A stretch of 8,246 nt of DNA, from positions 1-8,246 of the forward strand of contig JABFXT010000445.1 of the NCBI GenBank assembly GCA_013361595.1, written 5' to 3'. The position numbers and the translations under genes were made by a program. Source of the DNA: Nocardia sp. (GTDB lineage: Bacteria > Actinomycetota > Actinomycetes > Mycobacteriales > Mycobacteriaceae). Below are positions 1 to 6,614 of this stretch, in pieces. How positions within the stretch are numbered: the stretch's first letter is position 1; each line of letters starts with the position of its first letter. Below the pieces are notes generated by a model. That model saw nothing but the letters and a program-made list of their open reading frames with translations. It searched no databases and was not told where the DNA came from.

Positions 1-117
1 GCCGCGGCGTACGCGGTGCCGTCCTACGACGACACCTACTACAGTCCGGAGGGCTTCGGCGCCACCACCGGTGCCGCCGTTCCGCTGGACGATTACGGAT
101 TCAGCGACTACCGGTAA
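1..117 (+). CDS. C-terminal end of an unidentified protein (5' part outside window)
   Basis: The frame is open from the left edge and ends with TAA at 115-117, giving the last 38 residues of a protein whose start lies outside the window. The visible tail is rich in Tyr, Asp, Gly and Ala (for example YDDTYY, then DDYGFSDYR at the very end), is probably disordered, and carries no domain I recognise. Third codon positions are almost all G or C, as expected for a real high-GC gene. A 17-bp perfect hairpin begins 18 bases after the stop, which supports this as a genuine gene end. The function cannot be stated from this piece. Confidence 0.75.
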   Translation, partial: AAAYAVPSYDDTYYSPEGFGATTGAAVPLDDYGFSDYR

Positions 118-134
118 TCGGTAGACCGCAGCAA

Positions 135-172
135 CGTTCGGCCCTCGCACCCGTCGGTGCGAGGGCCGAACG
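135..172 (+). terminator. Perfect 17-bp stem hairpin, probable terminator
   Basis: The arms CGTTCGGCCCTCGCACC (135-151) and GGTGCGAGGGCCGAACG (156-172) pair perfectly around a 4-base loop CGTC. The hairpin starts 18 bases after the stop of the preceding gene. No T-tract follows (CATATGCT comes next), so this is a hairpin-only terminator of the kind often predicted in actinobacteria rather than a classic intrinsic terminator. It separates the upstream gene from the toxin-like gene, which would then need its own promoter within about 40 bases. Confidence 0.75.
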
Positions 173-209
173 CATATGCTCTACAGACGGAGTCCGCTGC
201 TTCCGATCG

Positions 210-1055
210 TTGCTGGAAATTTTTGCTCTGGCGAAGGGCCAGAGGCCCGCACCGAGCAGCGCCGAAGAATGCGAGTCCCGATTGTATGGACGCATGGTCG
301 AAGCCATGGGGGCTCTCACCAAGCGGCTCGCCGCTGATATCAACGATCTGGCGGCGGGCGACAGCAGCCAGGTTCGGAGGCTGACCAGCCGGCCGCTCGG
401 TGAAGTCTTGCGATCGACAGCCGACGCCCAAACCGCGGGCGTTCGGTCCCTGGCCAAGGCCGCCGACGACATCGGGGGATCTGAAGAAGGCCGGGCCTCC
501 CTGGAGATTCCGGCTTTCACCCGGCTGCCCGAACCGGAACAAGTTCGCCTGCACAGCGACAATTGGCGTAGTTATCTCGGCAGGAAAAAGTACAAGTGGG
601 ACGCCGAGCGGAGACACGACAACAACGTGTACAACACCCGTTACCTGCTTCGGCGAAGCGGGCTATCGGACGATCTGGCGCACCCCGCAGTTCCCGGCAC
701 GCCTGAATTCGACCGAATGTTAGCTGCCGCCGATTCCGATCTGTTCATCTATATCGTCCGCTCCGACGGGTCCCCGGTGATCGTTCCCGAGAGGATCGAC
801 AACAGCCGGCTCAACCACGACGGGTTGATTCTGCATGCCGATGACACCGTGACTGCCGCGGGTGAAGTTCGGATCACAGGCAATGCGGGGAATTATATTG
901 TCCCCGACCTCAACAACAGATCCGGTGGTTTCGCGCCGGCCGCCGGTACCCTTTCGGGTTCCGCCCTTCCGGCGTTCGAACAATACGGGCTGTTCCCACA
1001 GCAGATCACGGTGCACAAGCCGGGCGAGTCGATTGTCTACCCCCGTGGCGGTTGA
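210..1055 (+). CDS. Toxin-module-like hypothetical protein (polymorphic-toxin-type C-terminus), start uncertain
   Basis: The stop is TGA at 1053-1055. Read from TTG 210 it is 281 aa. ATG 294 and ATG 306 are alternatives, and none has a Shine-Dalgarno sequence. The frame is also stop-free back to the left edge, so a truncated 5' end is possible. Residues 1-90 look helical and Ala/Leu-rich, with no signal peptide, WXG100/LXG or membrane segment. Residues about 175-270 have the pattern I associate with conserved C-terminal modules of bacterial polymorphic-toxin-like proteins: a strand pair (LFIYIVRSDGSPVIVPE), then LNHDGLILHADD, then TAAGEVRI, then LNNRSGGFAP. The usual SGHY-type motif reads SGGF here, so a commonly conserved histidine appears to be missing. 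Codon choice is less GC-biased than in neighbouring genes and includes a rare TTA leucine codon at 720, consistent with acquired DNA. No immunity-type gene follows; decayed genes do. Activity is unknown, and the family match rests on pattern memory. Confidence 0.6.
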   Translation: MLEIFALAKGQRPAPSSAEECESRLYGRMVEAMGALTKRLAADINDLAAGDSSQVRRLTSRPLGEVLRSTADAQTAGVRSLAKAADDIGGSEEGRASLEIPAFTRLPEPEQVRLHSDNWRSYLGRKKYKWDAERRHDNNVYNTRYLLRRSGLSDDLAHPAVPGTPEFDRMLAAADSDLFIYIVRSDGSPVIVPERIDNSRLNHDGLILHADDTVTAAGEVRITGNAGNYIVPDLNNRSGGFAPAAGTLSGSALPAFEQYGLFPQQITVHKPGESIVYPRGG

Positions 1056-1103
1056 GCCTCCGCCGTCGGCCTCGAATTCGAAACTGCTTTCCGGGGCGGC
1101 GTT

Positions 1104-1462
1104 TTACTCGGTACCGGCCGCGCTCTCCACGCGCGCGCGTAACCGGGGATACCGCATCGCGATGTCTGTGGCGGCCTTCATGGTCTCGCGCAGGCGCGCT
1201 TCCGGATCACCGTCGGCCTGGGTGAGGCGTCGTTCTATCGAGATGTTCGCCGCCGCCCCGACCGTGTTGCCGACGACGAACATGAACACAGTGGCCGTGG
1301 CACGGACGGCGGCCTCGTTGGTGAAACCGGCGCTGTCGTGGATACCGAGTACATGGCCGTCGCCGCCGAATCGAGGCGCTTGCCCAGGCTGCGCATGTTC
1401 AGCCCGTCCAGCCCCTCTTCGTCGAGCAGGGCGATGGTAGCGGTGACGATCTGGGGCGGGTC
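1104..1462 (-). pseudogene. TetR-family regulator relic with internal deletion and frameshift
   Basis: Two pieces of one TetR regulator lie in different frames on the minus strand. The N-terminal piece (about 1462 down to 1349) carries the DNA-binding region: IVTATIALLDEEGLDGLNMR, then SLGKRLDSAATAMY, the typical TetR helix-turn-helix that normally continues as WHV. The C-terminal piece (about 1346 down to the TAA at 1104-1106) reads GIHDSAGFTNEAA, then FMFVVGNTVGAAA, RETMKAATDIA and YPRLRARVES, the typical ligand-domain end of the drug-type TetR subfamily. The join at about 1346-1349 removes roughly 80-90 residues by family comparison and shifts the frame. No good start codon precedes the first piece. 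It lies divergent to the oxidoreductase relic, the arrangement expected of a regulator and its target, so the pair probably decayed together. Confidence 0.85.
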
Positions 1463-1512
1463 AGGGTGTTTTTCGCGGCAGCGGTGCTCGCCGTGATCCG
1501 GCACTCCGGAAT

Positions 1513-1938
1513 CGCGCAGTATCGATGTGGGCAGCTGCCGAGTTCCACGGTGAGCTGGTCGATTTCGACCTGCTATAGTCCTGGCCGAAGCCGGTGCAGC
1601 GGCCCCGTCCGCCGATCTGGCTCGGGAACTGGGGACCGTCCACCCACGAACGCATTGTGGACCACGCCGACGTTTGGCTGGCTCCGGTGGGAATTCCGCT
1701 CGACGACCTCGAACGAGGTGTTCGCGAACTCTGGGCGCGGGCCGAACGTCACGCTCGGGCGCCGGTGCCGGTGACCGCGACACTGTTCGAGCCACGACCC
1801 GGCGATCTGAAACGGCTGGCGGAGTTCGGAATCCATCGAACCCTGTTTGGCATCGTGCCTGTACTCCCGCACGACGCTGCTCTGCGAGCACTGGATCGGC
1901 TCACCGAGGTGGGGCCCGGGCCCGGTACGACCCGCTGA
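1513..1938 (+). pseudogene. C-terminal relic of an LLM-class (F420-dependent/luciferase-like) oxidoreductase with in-frame TAG
   Basis: Reading from about 1513 gives MWAAAEFHGELVDFD (from 1525), then a TAG stop at 1576-1578, then SWPKPVQRPRPPIWLGNWG and a matching C-terminus to TGA at 1936-1938. The FHGE..DFD..SWPKPVQ..PPIWLGN string is the hallmark middle of luciferase-like monooxygenases. The position of the TAG is normally occupied by Trp in this motif, so a single TGG to TAG change explains it. Everything before the FHGE region, roughly the first half of a family of about 280-300 residues and including most of the flavin-site barrel, is absent. GTG 1594 could in principle restart the remaining 114 codons, but such a fragment should not fold into a working barrel. 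I treat it as a dead gene paired with the TetR relic. Confidence 0.87.
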
Positions 1939-2105
1939 CCCGGTTCGGTGTGCCCGGAGGTGGTTCTCGACGTACGGAGTTGAACCGAGCATTTCGATCA
2001 CGTTGCGCCGATATGTCGTTCAGCCGAACTCCGGCGAATAACTTGGCAGCGCACTGTCTGCCGACGTCGTCGAACAGTCTCGGATCCGACGACCGCCGGA
2101 GGGTC

Positions 2106-4445
2106 ATGTCCAGCCGAACGCCCCTGCCAACCAGCCGTGCTCGTGTACACCGTGCCCGGTGTGACGACGGCGACGAACACGTGCCGAACTCGCGCCGACG
2201 GCGGTGGGTCCGGCGACTGGCGTTTCTCGTGACCGCCCTGTTCGTTCTTCCCGCTGTGCTCGGAGCCACCGCACTGGCCGCGTCGGGGGACTACGAATCG
2301 GTCGCCAATTCCGGCTTTCCGGCCTTGAACTGGATGAATATCCGGGATTCCCGCGGCCTCGAGCTCACGCACTACCGGTTCGCCACCTCGGCGGGCAGTT
2401 TGTTCGAACCGCTGGAGACCGCGATCGCCGTCGTGCTCGGTCTGGAATTCGCCGGCTATATCGTCATCGTGACGAGTGCGATCTGGGTGATCGGCTACAC
2501 GATGAGCTTCCACTGGCTCGACCCGTTCGGCCGGGCGCTGGCCGGCATCGCCAAGAGCCTGGACGCGCAGATCGGTATCCCGATGATGCTCATCGTCGCC
2601 ACCTCCATCGGTGCGTTCATCGTCGCCTGGTTCGTCCTGCGCGGTTTCCACGCGCGGGCGGCGACCCAGATGGTCACGATGATCGGAGTCGCGGTGATCG
2701 GTCCCATCTTCATGGCCGAGCCCCTGGAGGATGTGCTGTCCTCGCACGGGTTGATGTCGCAGGGGCGCGATCTCGGAATCTCCGTCGCGGCCGGGCTCAC
2801 CGGGCACACCTATGCCGACCCCGCCGGACTGGTGGCGACGATGCAGGAGAACCTGGCCGACAATTTCGCTCGGCAACCCGTGCAGGTGTGGAATTTCGGG
2901 CATGTGATCGATGATCGGGCGGCCTGCGCGGCGGGTTGGACGGCGGGGTTGCAGCAGGGCTCGGAGGCCTCGGTGGTGTCCGGGCTCCGTGGGTGCGGCG
3001 ATATGGCGGCCTATCACGCGGCGATGAATCCGAGTATGGGCCAGGTCGGTTCGGGGCTTGTCATGCTGCTCTGCGCCGGGGTCCTGCTGGCCTTCGGGGC
3101 CTACCTCTCGGTGAAGATCATCTGGTCGGCCCTCGATTCCGTTTTCCACGGTTTCGCGGCGATCTTCGGTTTCGCGGCGGGCGGTTTCGTCTACGGTCCG
3201 ACGCAGACCTTCCTGGTGCGCAATCTCGTGGACAGCTTCTACGGCGCTGTGGTGATGGCGGTCTACATCATCTATCTCGGGGTGTACGTACTGTTCCTGG
3301 ACAACCTCTTCGACCAGGCGCAGGGCCAGGCCACCGTGGTGCTGATCCTCGGTGCCGTGGTGGAGATCGTCGGACTCCTGCAGTTCCGGCGGCTGGCCGC
3401 CGCCCTGCGCCAGGGCAACGAGTGGATCGTCAATCGGTTCGCGCTCGCCCTGCAGCAGGGACCGGGCGGCGGTGGCGCGGGTGGTGGCGGCGGCGGGGGG
3501 ACGGCGCTCGGTATGGGGTCCAGTGGTCTCGGGAATTCCGGGGTTCCGGGACTCGGCCTGATCGCCGGTGCTGCCGCCCTCAGCACCCTGAACAACAACC
3601 CGGCTTCGGCCTGGTTGTTCAACCGGGTATCGCCGCTGGAACCGCACTCGATGAAACGACAGAGCGCGATGCTCGACCAGTGGGGTGTGTGGAACGCGCG
3701 ATGGAACGGCGAGAAGGCCGGTGGCCCGGACGGGCTCGCCACCCACGCCTATCTCGATCGGCTACATCTCACGCACGCTGCCCGCGATGCGACCGCCGTC
3801 GCCCGGGCGGCCGGTCGCGGTGGGGTGAATACAGCGCGCGGCGCGGCTGCCGCGGTCGACGGGGTGCTGGTCGGGGGCGGTGCGTTCCTCGGTCAGGTGG
3901 CCGCGTCGCTGCGCGGCGCGGGATTCACCGACGAGGATATGATCCAGCGCGCCGTGGAGGCGCGGGGATACCTGTACAAACACGCGGGTGATGTGCCACT
4001 GACGGATAAGAATCTGGCCGAAGTCGTCGCGGCGTCCAACTATGCCTCGGCGATGAACACCCCCGCAGCCGACGCGGAGCTGGAGCGAGCTGTCCTGACC
4101 TATGCGTTCGGTAGGGAAGGGATCGAGTTGCGCGGTCCGGCGCGCCGGGTGGGCGAGGAGTATCTGACCGCGCCGAGCCGGGCGGGACTGAACCGGATCC
4201 AGAAAGTCGCGACCGGGGAGGAAACGGCAGAGTATTCCGCCGACGACGCGGCCCGGATACTGCGTTGGATCGGCGACGAACACGCGACCCGGGTTTCCGA
4301 GGCCATGACCGAATTCGTCACCGATCCGTCGAACGCGGAGAATCGCCGCCGCTACTTCGCCGCCCAGAACGCGGCCATCGACACCGATTACTGGGCCGCC
4401 GAGGCCACCCGCTCGCCGGCCTCCGCTCTGGCACCCGCTCGCTGA
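2106..4445 (+). CDS. Large polytopic membrane protein, VirB6/TrbL-like topology (possible type IV secretion component)
   Basis: Numbered from ATG 2106, the product is 779 aa. Residues 30-58 form a basic stretch, a hydrophobic helix and an ALAA end, like a signal peptide. Further hydrophobic segments lie near 104-131, 155-178, 187-204, 314-336, 346-366, 377-398 and 408-425. The 205-313 loop carries Cys274, Trp278 and Cys297 (CAAGW ... CGD) and could form an exported disulfide. A glycine-rich linker (452-465) leads to a soluble, Ala-rich helical tail of about 310 residues. Several membrane helices around a long extracytoplasmic loop plus a large cytoplasmic tail recall VirB6/TrbL-type channel subunits of actinobacterial conjugation or secretion systems. 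This is inferred from topology, not a firm homology call. ATG 2106 has GGAGGG at 2098-2103, rather close to the start. GTG 2181 would give a more compact signal peptide (PNSRRRRWVRRLAFLV), and codon bias strengthens only after it, so either start is possible. No VirB4 or VirD4 gene is in view. Confidence 0.85.
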   Translation: MSSRTPLPTSRARVHRARCDDGDEHVPNSRRRRWVRRLAFLVTALFVLPAVLGATALAASGDYESVANSGFPALNWMNIRDSRGLELTHYRFATSAGSLFEPLETAIAVVLGLEFAGYIVIVTSAIWVIGYTMSFHWLDPFGRALAGIAKSLDAQIGIPMMLIVATSIGAFIVAWFVLRGFHARAATQMVTMIGVAVIGPIFMAEPLEDVLSSHGLMSQGRDLGISVAAGLTGHTYADPAGLVATMQENLADNFARQPVQVWNFGHVIDDRAACAAGWTAGLQQGSEASVVSGLRGCGDMAAYHAAMNPSMGQVGSGLVMLLCAGVLLAFGAYLSVKIIWSALDSVFHGFAAIFGFAAGGFVYGPTQTFLVRNLVDSFYGAVVMAVYIIYLGVYVLFLDNLFDQAQGQATVVLILGAVVEIVGLLQFRRLAAALRQGNEWIVNRFALALQQGPGGGGAGGGGGGGTALGMGSSGLGNSGVPGLGLIAGAAALSTLNNNPASAWLFNRVSPLEPHSMKRQSAMLDQWGVWNARWNGEKAGGPDGLATHAYLDRLHLTHAARDATAVARAAGRGGVNTARGAAAAVDGVLVGGGAFLGQVAASLRGAGFTDEDMIQRAVEARGYLYKHAGDVPLTDKNLAEVVAASNYASAMNTPAADAELERAVLTYAFGREGIELRGPARRVGEEYLTAPSRAGLNRIQKVATGEETAEYSADDAARILRWIGDEHATRVSEAMTEFVTDPSNAENRRRYFAAQNAAIDTDYWAAEATRSPASALAPAR
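3465..3500 (+). repeat. Glycine-codon tract (linker) ending in a run of six G
   Basis: Twelve consecutive codons encode 11 glycines and one alanine (residues 454-465 of the membrane protein), mostly GGC and GGT and ending in a run of six G at 3495-3500. The tract joins the membrane domain to the soluble tail and probably acts as a flexible linker. The G-rich strand could favour slippage or G-quadruplex formation. That is inference from composition only. Confidence 0.7.
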
Positions 4446-4518
4446 GCGGCGGGATGGCGGGTCCGGTCTCTCGGCATACCGGCGGTGACACCGATCGCTG
4501 CCGGGCTGCCATCGCGGC

Positions 4519-5385
4519 TCAGGCCCGGGTCGTGACCGGCTCGCTGTCGGCGGCGGCCTCGGTGGTTTCGTCGGCGGGGCGCGGTCGCGGCGTGCCGGTA
4601 CGCGCGTGGGTCGCGTAGAGCGTGAGGCCGACGAAGGTCAGGCCGCCGATCAGATTGCCCACCACAGTAGGTATTTCGTTCCAGATCAGATAATCACCGA
4701 TCGAGAAATCGCCGCCCAGCAGGAGTCCCGAGGGGAACAGGAACATATTGACGATCGAATGCTCGAAACCCATGTAGAAGAACAGCATGATCGGCATCCA
4801 CATGGCGATCACCTTGCCCGATACCGAGGTCGACATCATCGCCGCGACCACGCCCGTGGAGACCATCCAATTGCACAGCACACCGCGGACGAAGAGGGTG
4901 AGCATCCCCGCAGCACCGTGGTCGGCGTAGCCGACTGTGCGTGATACGCCGATTTCGCCGAGACGTTGGCCGACTTCGTTGGGATCCATCGAGAAACCCA
5001 TGGTCACGATGATCGCCATCATGATCGCGACGGTGAACGCGCCCAGGAAGTTCCCGGTGAAGACCAGACCCCAGTTGCGTAACAGGGCCCGCCAGGTGAC
5101 CCCGGGCCGGCGGTCCAGCCAGGCCAGTGGAACAAGGGTGAACACGCCTGTGAGCAGGTCGAATCCGAGTAGGTAGAGCATGCAGAAGCCGACCGGGAAC
5201 AATACCGCGCCGAGTAGCGCCTCACCGGTCTGCACCGTGACGGTGACCGCGAACGCCGCGGCGAGTGCCAGGATCGCCCCGGCCATATAGGCGCGGATCA
5301 CCGTATCGCGGGTGGACATGAATGCCTTTGTTTCGCCGGCGTCGATCATTTCTCCGACGAAATCCGCTGGTTTGAGATAAGACAT
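4519..5385 (-). CDS. Formate/nitrite transporter (FNT) family anion channel
   Basis: The 288-aa product matches FocA/NirC-type channels in length and layout: a cytoplasmic N-terminus, six hydrophobic segments between about residues 30 and 260, and a hydrophilic tail rich in Thr, Glu and Pro. Family marks are FVRGVLCNWMV (165-175), GKVIAMWMPIM (190-200) and GFEHSIVNMFLFPSGLL (206-222). His209 is at the position of the central-pore histidine of E. coli FocA. DLLTG (76-80) supplies the omega-loop Thr region. Such proteins are pentamers passing formate, nitrite, hydrosulfide or related monovalent anions across the inner membrane. ATG 5385 is chosen because GAAGGGC lies just upstream at 5391-5397 and family similarity begins there; the frame stays open further upstream but only antisense to cynS. 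It is divergent from cynS across 252 bp, so nitrite, bicarbonate or cyanate are candidate substrates. Which one cannot be read from the sequence. It converges with the large membrane-protein gene, 73 bp apart. Confidence 0.93.
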   Translation of the reverse strand: MSYLKPADFVGEMIDAGETKAFMSTRDTVIRAYMAGAILALAAAFAVTVTVQTGEALLGAVLFPVGFCMLYLLGFDLLTGVFTLVPLAWLDRRPGVTWRALLRNWGLVFTGNFLGAFTVAIMMAIIVTMGFSMDPNEVGQRLGEIGVSRTVGYADHGAAGMLTLFVRGVLCNWMVSTGVVAAMMSTSVSGKVIAMWMPIMLFFYMGFEHSIVNMFLFPSGLLLGGDFSIGDYLIWNEIPTVVGNLIGGLTFVGLTLYATHARTGTPRPRPADETTEAAADSEPVTTRA

Positions 5386-5566
5386 GACACGCCCTTCGGT
5401 TGTGGTCTTTCGTGCCGAAGTGTGCGGTGTCGAGATTTCCCACCGGTGTCGACCCGAGCGCAACCGTGTTACCGGGCCCTCGCCGGATTCCCTCCGGTGT
5501 ACTGCCGGTGCTGCGCGACCTCGTGCAACAGTCACTGGCGTACGCGATTTCGCGAAAGTAAACATT

Positions 5567-5586
5567 GTGATACCGATTCGGTTCAC
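5567..5586. promoter_or_regulatory. Imperfect inverted repeat in the FNT-cynS divergent gap (candidate operator)
   Basis: The 252-bp gap 5386-5637 holds the promoters of both divergent genes. Its clearest symmetric element is GTGA-t-ACCGA-t-TCGGT-TCAC, a perfect ACCGA/TCGGT palindrome (5572-5582) flanked by GTGA/TCAC arms with a one-base offset, ending about 50 bases before the cynS start. The local sequence is more AT-rich than its surroundings (GTAAACATTGTGATAC). I could not assign it to a known regulator, and no CynR or other regulator gene adjoins. Apart from this and the two ribosome-binding sites, I see nothing definite in the gap. Confidence 0.3.
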
Positions 5587-5637
5587 TGCGCCCGGTGATG
5601 GGACGCTTTCGATGTTTCCCGATGCTAGGAGTCTCGT

Positions 5638-6087
5638 ATGGAACCGATCATGAGCAAGCGCGCGGCCGCCGATCTCGTCGTCGCCGCTCGTATCCGGCAG
5701 GGGATCTCCTGGGCCGATATCGCCGAGGCGCTCGGTGCCCCGCTGGTGTGGACCACCGCCGCGTTGCTCGGACAGCATCCGATGACTCCGGAGCAGGCCG
5801 GTACGGTCTGCGGGCTCTTGGGGTTGGACGACGCGGTGGCCGAGAGCCTGGCGTTGCAGCCGGCCCGCGGTATCGATCCGGCCCTGATGAGCGACCCCAC
5901 CATCTATCGCCTGGTGGAGGCGGTCTCGGTATACGGACCGGCCTTGAAGGAACTCATCCACGAGGAGTTCGGCGACGGAATCATGAGTGCCATCAACTTC
6001 AAGGTCGATTTCGCGCGTCGCTCCGACCCCGACGGGGATCGTGTGGTCATCACTCTCGACGGGAAGTTCCTCGACTACCGGTGGTGA
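5638..6087 (+). CDS. cynS: Cyanate hydratase (cyanase)
   Basis: Cyanase converts cyanate plus bicarbonate to ammonia and two CO2 via carbamate, detoxifying cyanate and releasing nitrogen in the cytoplasm. The 149-aa product has the usual length. Residues about 7-80 form the helical, HTH-like N-terminal domain (ISWADIAEALGAPLVWTTAA). Residues 86-149 form the catalytic domain: DPTIYRLVEAVSVYG, then HEEFGDGIMSAINFKVDF, then VITLDGKFL. The catalytic Arg, Glu and Ser (96, 99 and 122 in the E. coli enzyme) appear as Arg91, Glu94 and Ser117 with identical spacing, so activity is expected. AGGAG at 5627-5631, six bases before ATG 5638, fixes the start; a second ATG four codons later is less well placed. 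The family works as a decamer. No carbonic anhydrase or cyanate ABC transporter gene is in view; the divergent FNT channel is the only transport candidate. The gene converges on marR with a 24-bp gap. Confidence 0.97.
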   Translation: MEPIMSKRAAADLVVAARIRQGISWADIAEALGAPLVWTTAALLGQHPMTPEQAGTVCGLLGLDDAVAESLALQPARGIDPALMSDPTIYRLVEAVSVYGPALKELIHEEFGDGIMSAINFKVDFARRSDPDGDRVVITLDGKFLDYRW

Positions 6088-6111
6088 GACGGGCCGTCGA
6101 CCGGTCGTATC

Positions 6112-6573
6112 TCAGCCGTTGTGTGGCAGTTCGTCGGCCAGGCGCTGGAGGTATCCGGCGAGCCGGCGCCGGTCGGCCGGAGACCAGTCGTCGGTGAGCC
6201 GGTCGAATATCCGGCGTTGCCAATCGTGGGCGTCGGACAACAGCCGGTCGCCGGCCGGAGTGAGGTGTAATGCGGTGCGCCGCCGGTCGAGGTCGGATTC
6301 GCGGCGGGCCAGATAGCCGGCCGCGGTGGCGTCGCGGACCATCCGGCTGGCGCCGGAGTGGTCGAGACCGAGCTGATGGGCGACCGCGGTGATGGTGGCC
6401 TCGGCCGGTGCTTCGGCGGCCCCGGCCACCGCTTCCACCACCTGGACATACGCGGCATTGCGCAGTTCGGTGCCCTGCTCGCCGGAACCGCGCTGTATCC
6501 AGCGCCGGGACCAGAACCGAACAAGTCGGAACAGGGCGGGCCCGCCGTCTGCGGGAGTGGAGCGGCCGCTCAT
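6112..6573 (-). CDS. MarR-family transcriptional regulator
   Basis: This 153-aa protein has the MarR layout: an N-terminal dimerisation helix (LFRLVRFWSRRW, 14-25), a winged HTH with TITAVAHQLGLDHSGASRMV (60-79) as helix-turn-recognition helix, and the wing RRESDLDRRRTALHLTPAG (90-108) containing the family's D.R core, then a C-terminal dimer helix (about 129-150). Such proteins bind palindromic operators as dimers and usually lose affinity when they bind a small phenolic or other ligand, or when oxidised. This copy has no cysteine, so thiol sensing is unlikely. ATG 6573 is used. TTG 6582, three codons earlier, has AGAGG just upstream and is a real alternative. It diverges from the VOC gene across about 85 bp that hold nested inverted repeats, so it probably controls itself and that gene. 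Confidence 0.9.
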   Translation of the reverse strand: MSGRSTPADGGPALFRLVRFWSRRWIQRGSGEQGTELRNAAYVQVVEAVAGAAEAPAEATITAVAHQLGLDHSGASRMVRDATAAGYLARRESDLDRRRTALHLTPAGDRLLSDAHDWQRRIFDRLTDDWSPADRRRLAGYLQRLADELPHNG

Positions 6574-6614
6574 GTAGACCAATCTATCCTCTTCGGAAAA
6601 TAGCGTGCTTTCCG

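Noticed and set aside
862..1440. 192-codon plus-strand frame after the toxin-like gene, considered as an immunity gene
   Set aside because: It overlaps the toxin-like gene out of frame and runs antisense through the TetR relic. It has no domain and a Ser/Arg/Pro-rich composition.
1235..1891. 218-codon minus-strand frame read as an intact TetR regulator
   Set aside because: Only residues about 144-180 resemble TetR; the preceding part is antisense to the LLM relic and the part after AMY is frameshifted. It is a relic, not a gene.
1674..2105. Extension of the large membrane protein upstream to 1674
   Set aside because: The added residues run out of frame through the LLM oxidoreductase relic, have no hydrophobic or family signal and weak codon bias. 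A Shine-Dalgarno-like GGAGGG sits before ATG 2106.
1998..3746. 582-codon open frame on the minus strand
   Set aside because: It is fully antisense to the large membrane-protein gene, and its product is rich in Arg, His, Asp and Pro with no recognisable domain. This is the usual mirror effect of high GC3 coding DNA.
2936..3991. 351-codon open frame on the plus strand overlapping the membrane protein
   Set aside because: The product is an Arg/Gly-rich nonsense composition in an alternative frame; the hydrophobic segments and codon bias support the other frame.
5386..5637. GlnR-type nitrogen-control boxes in the cynS promoter region
   Set aside because: One GTAAC half-site appears on the minus strand, but the expected GAAAC partner at the right spacing does not. 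The evidence is insufficient.
5386..5961. N-terminal extension of the FNT protein to 480 aa
   Set aside because: The extension is antisense to cynS and the intergenic gap. FNT similarity starts at the Met at 5385, preceded by a GAAGGGC ribosome-binding site.
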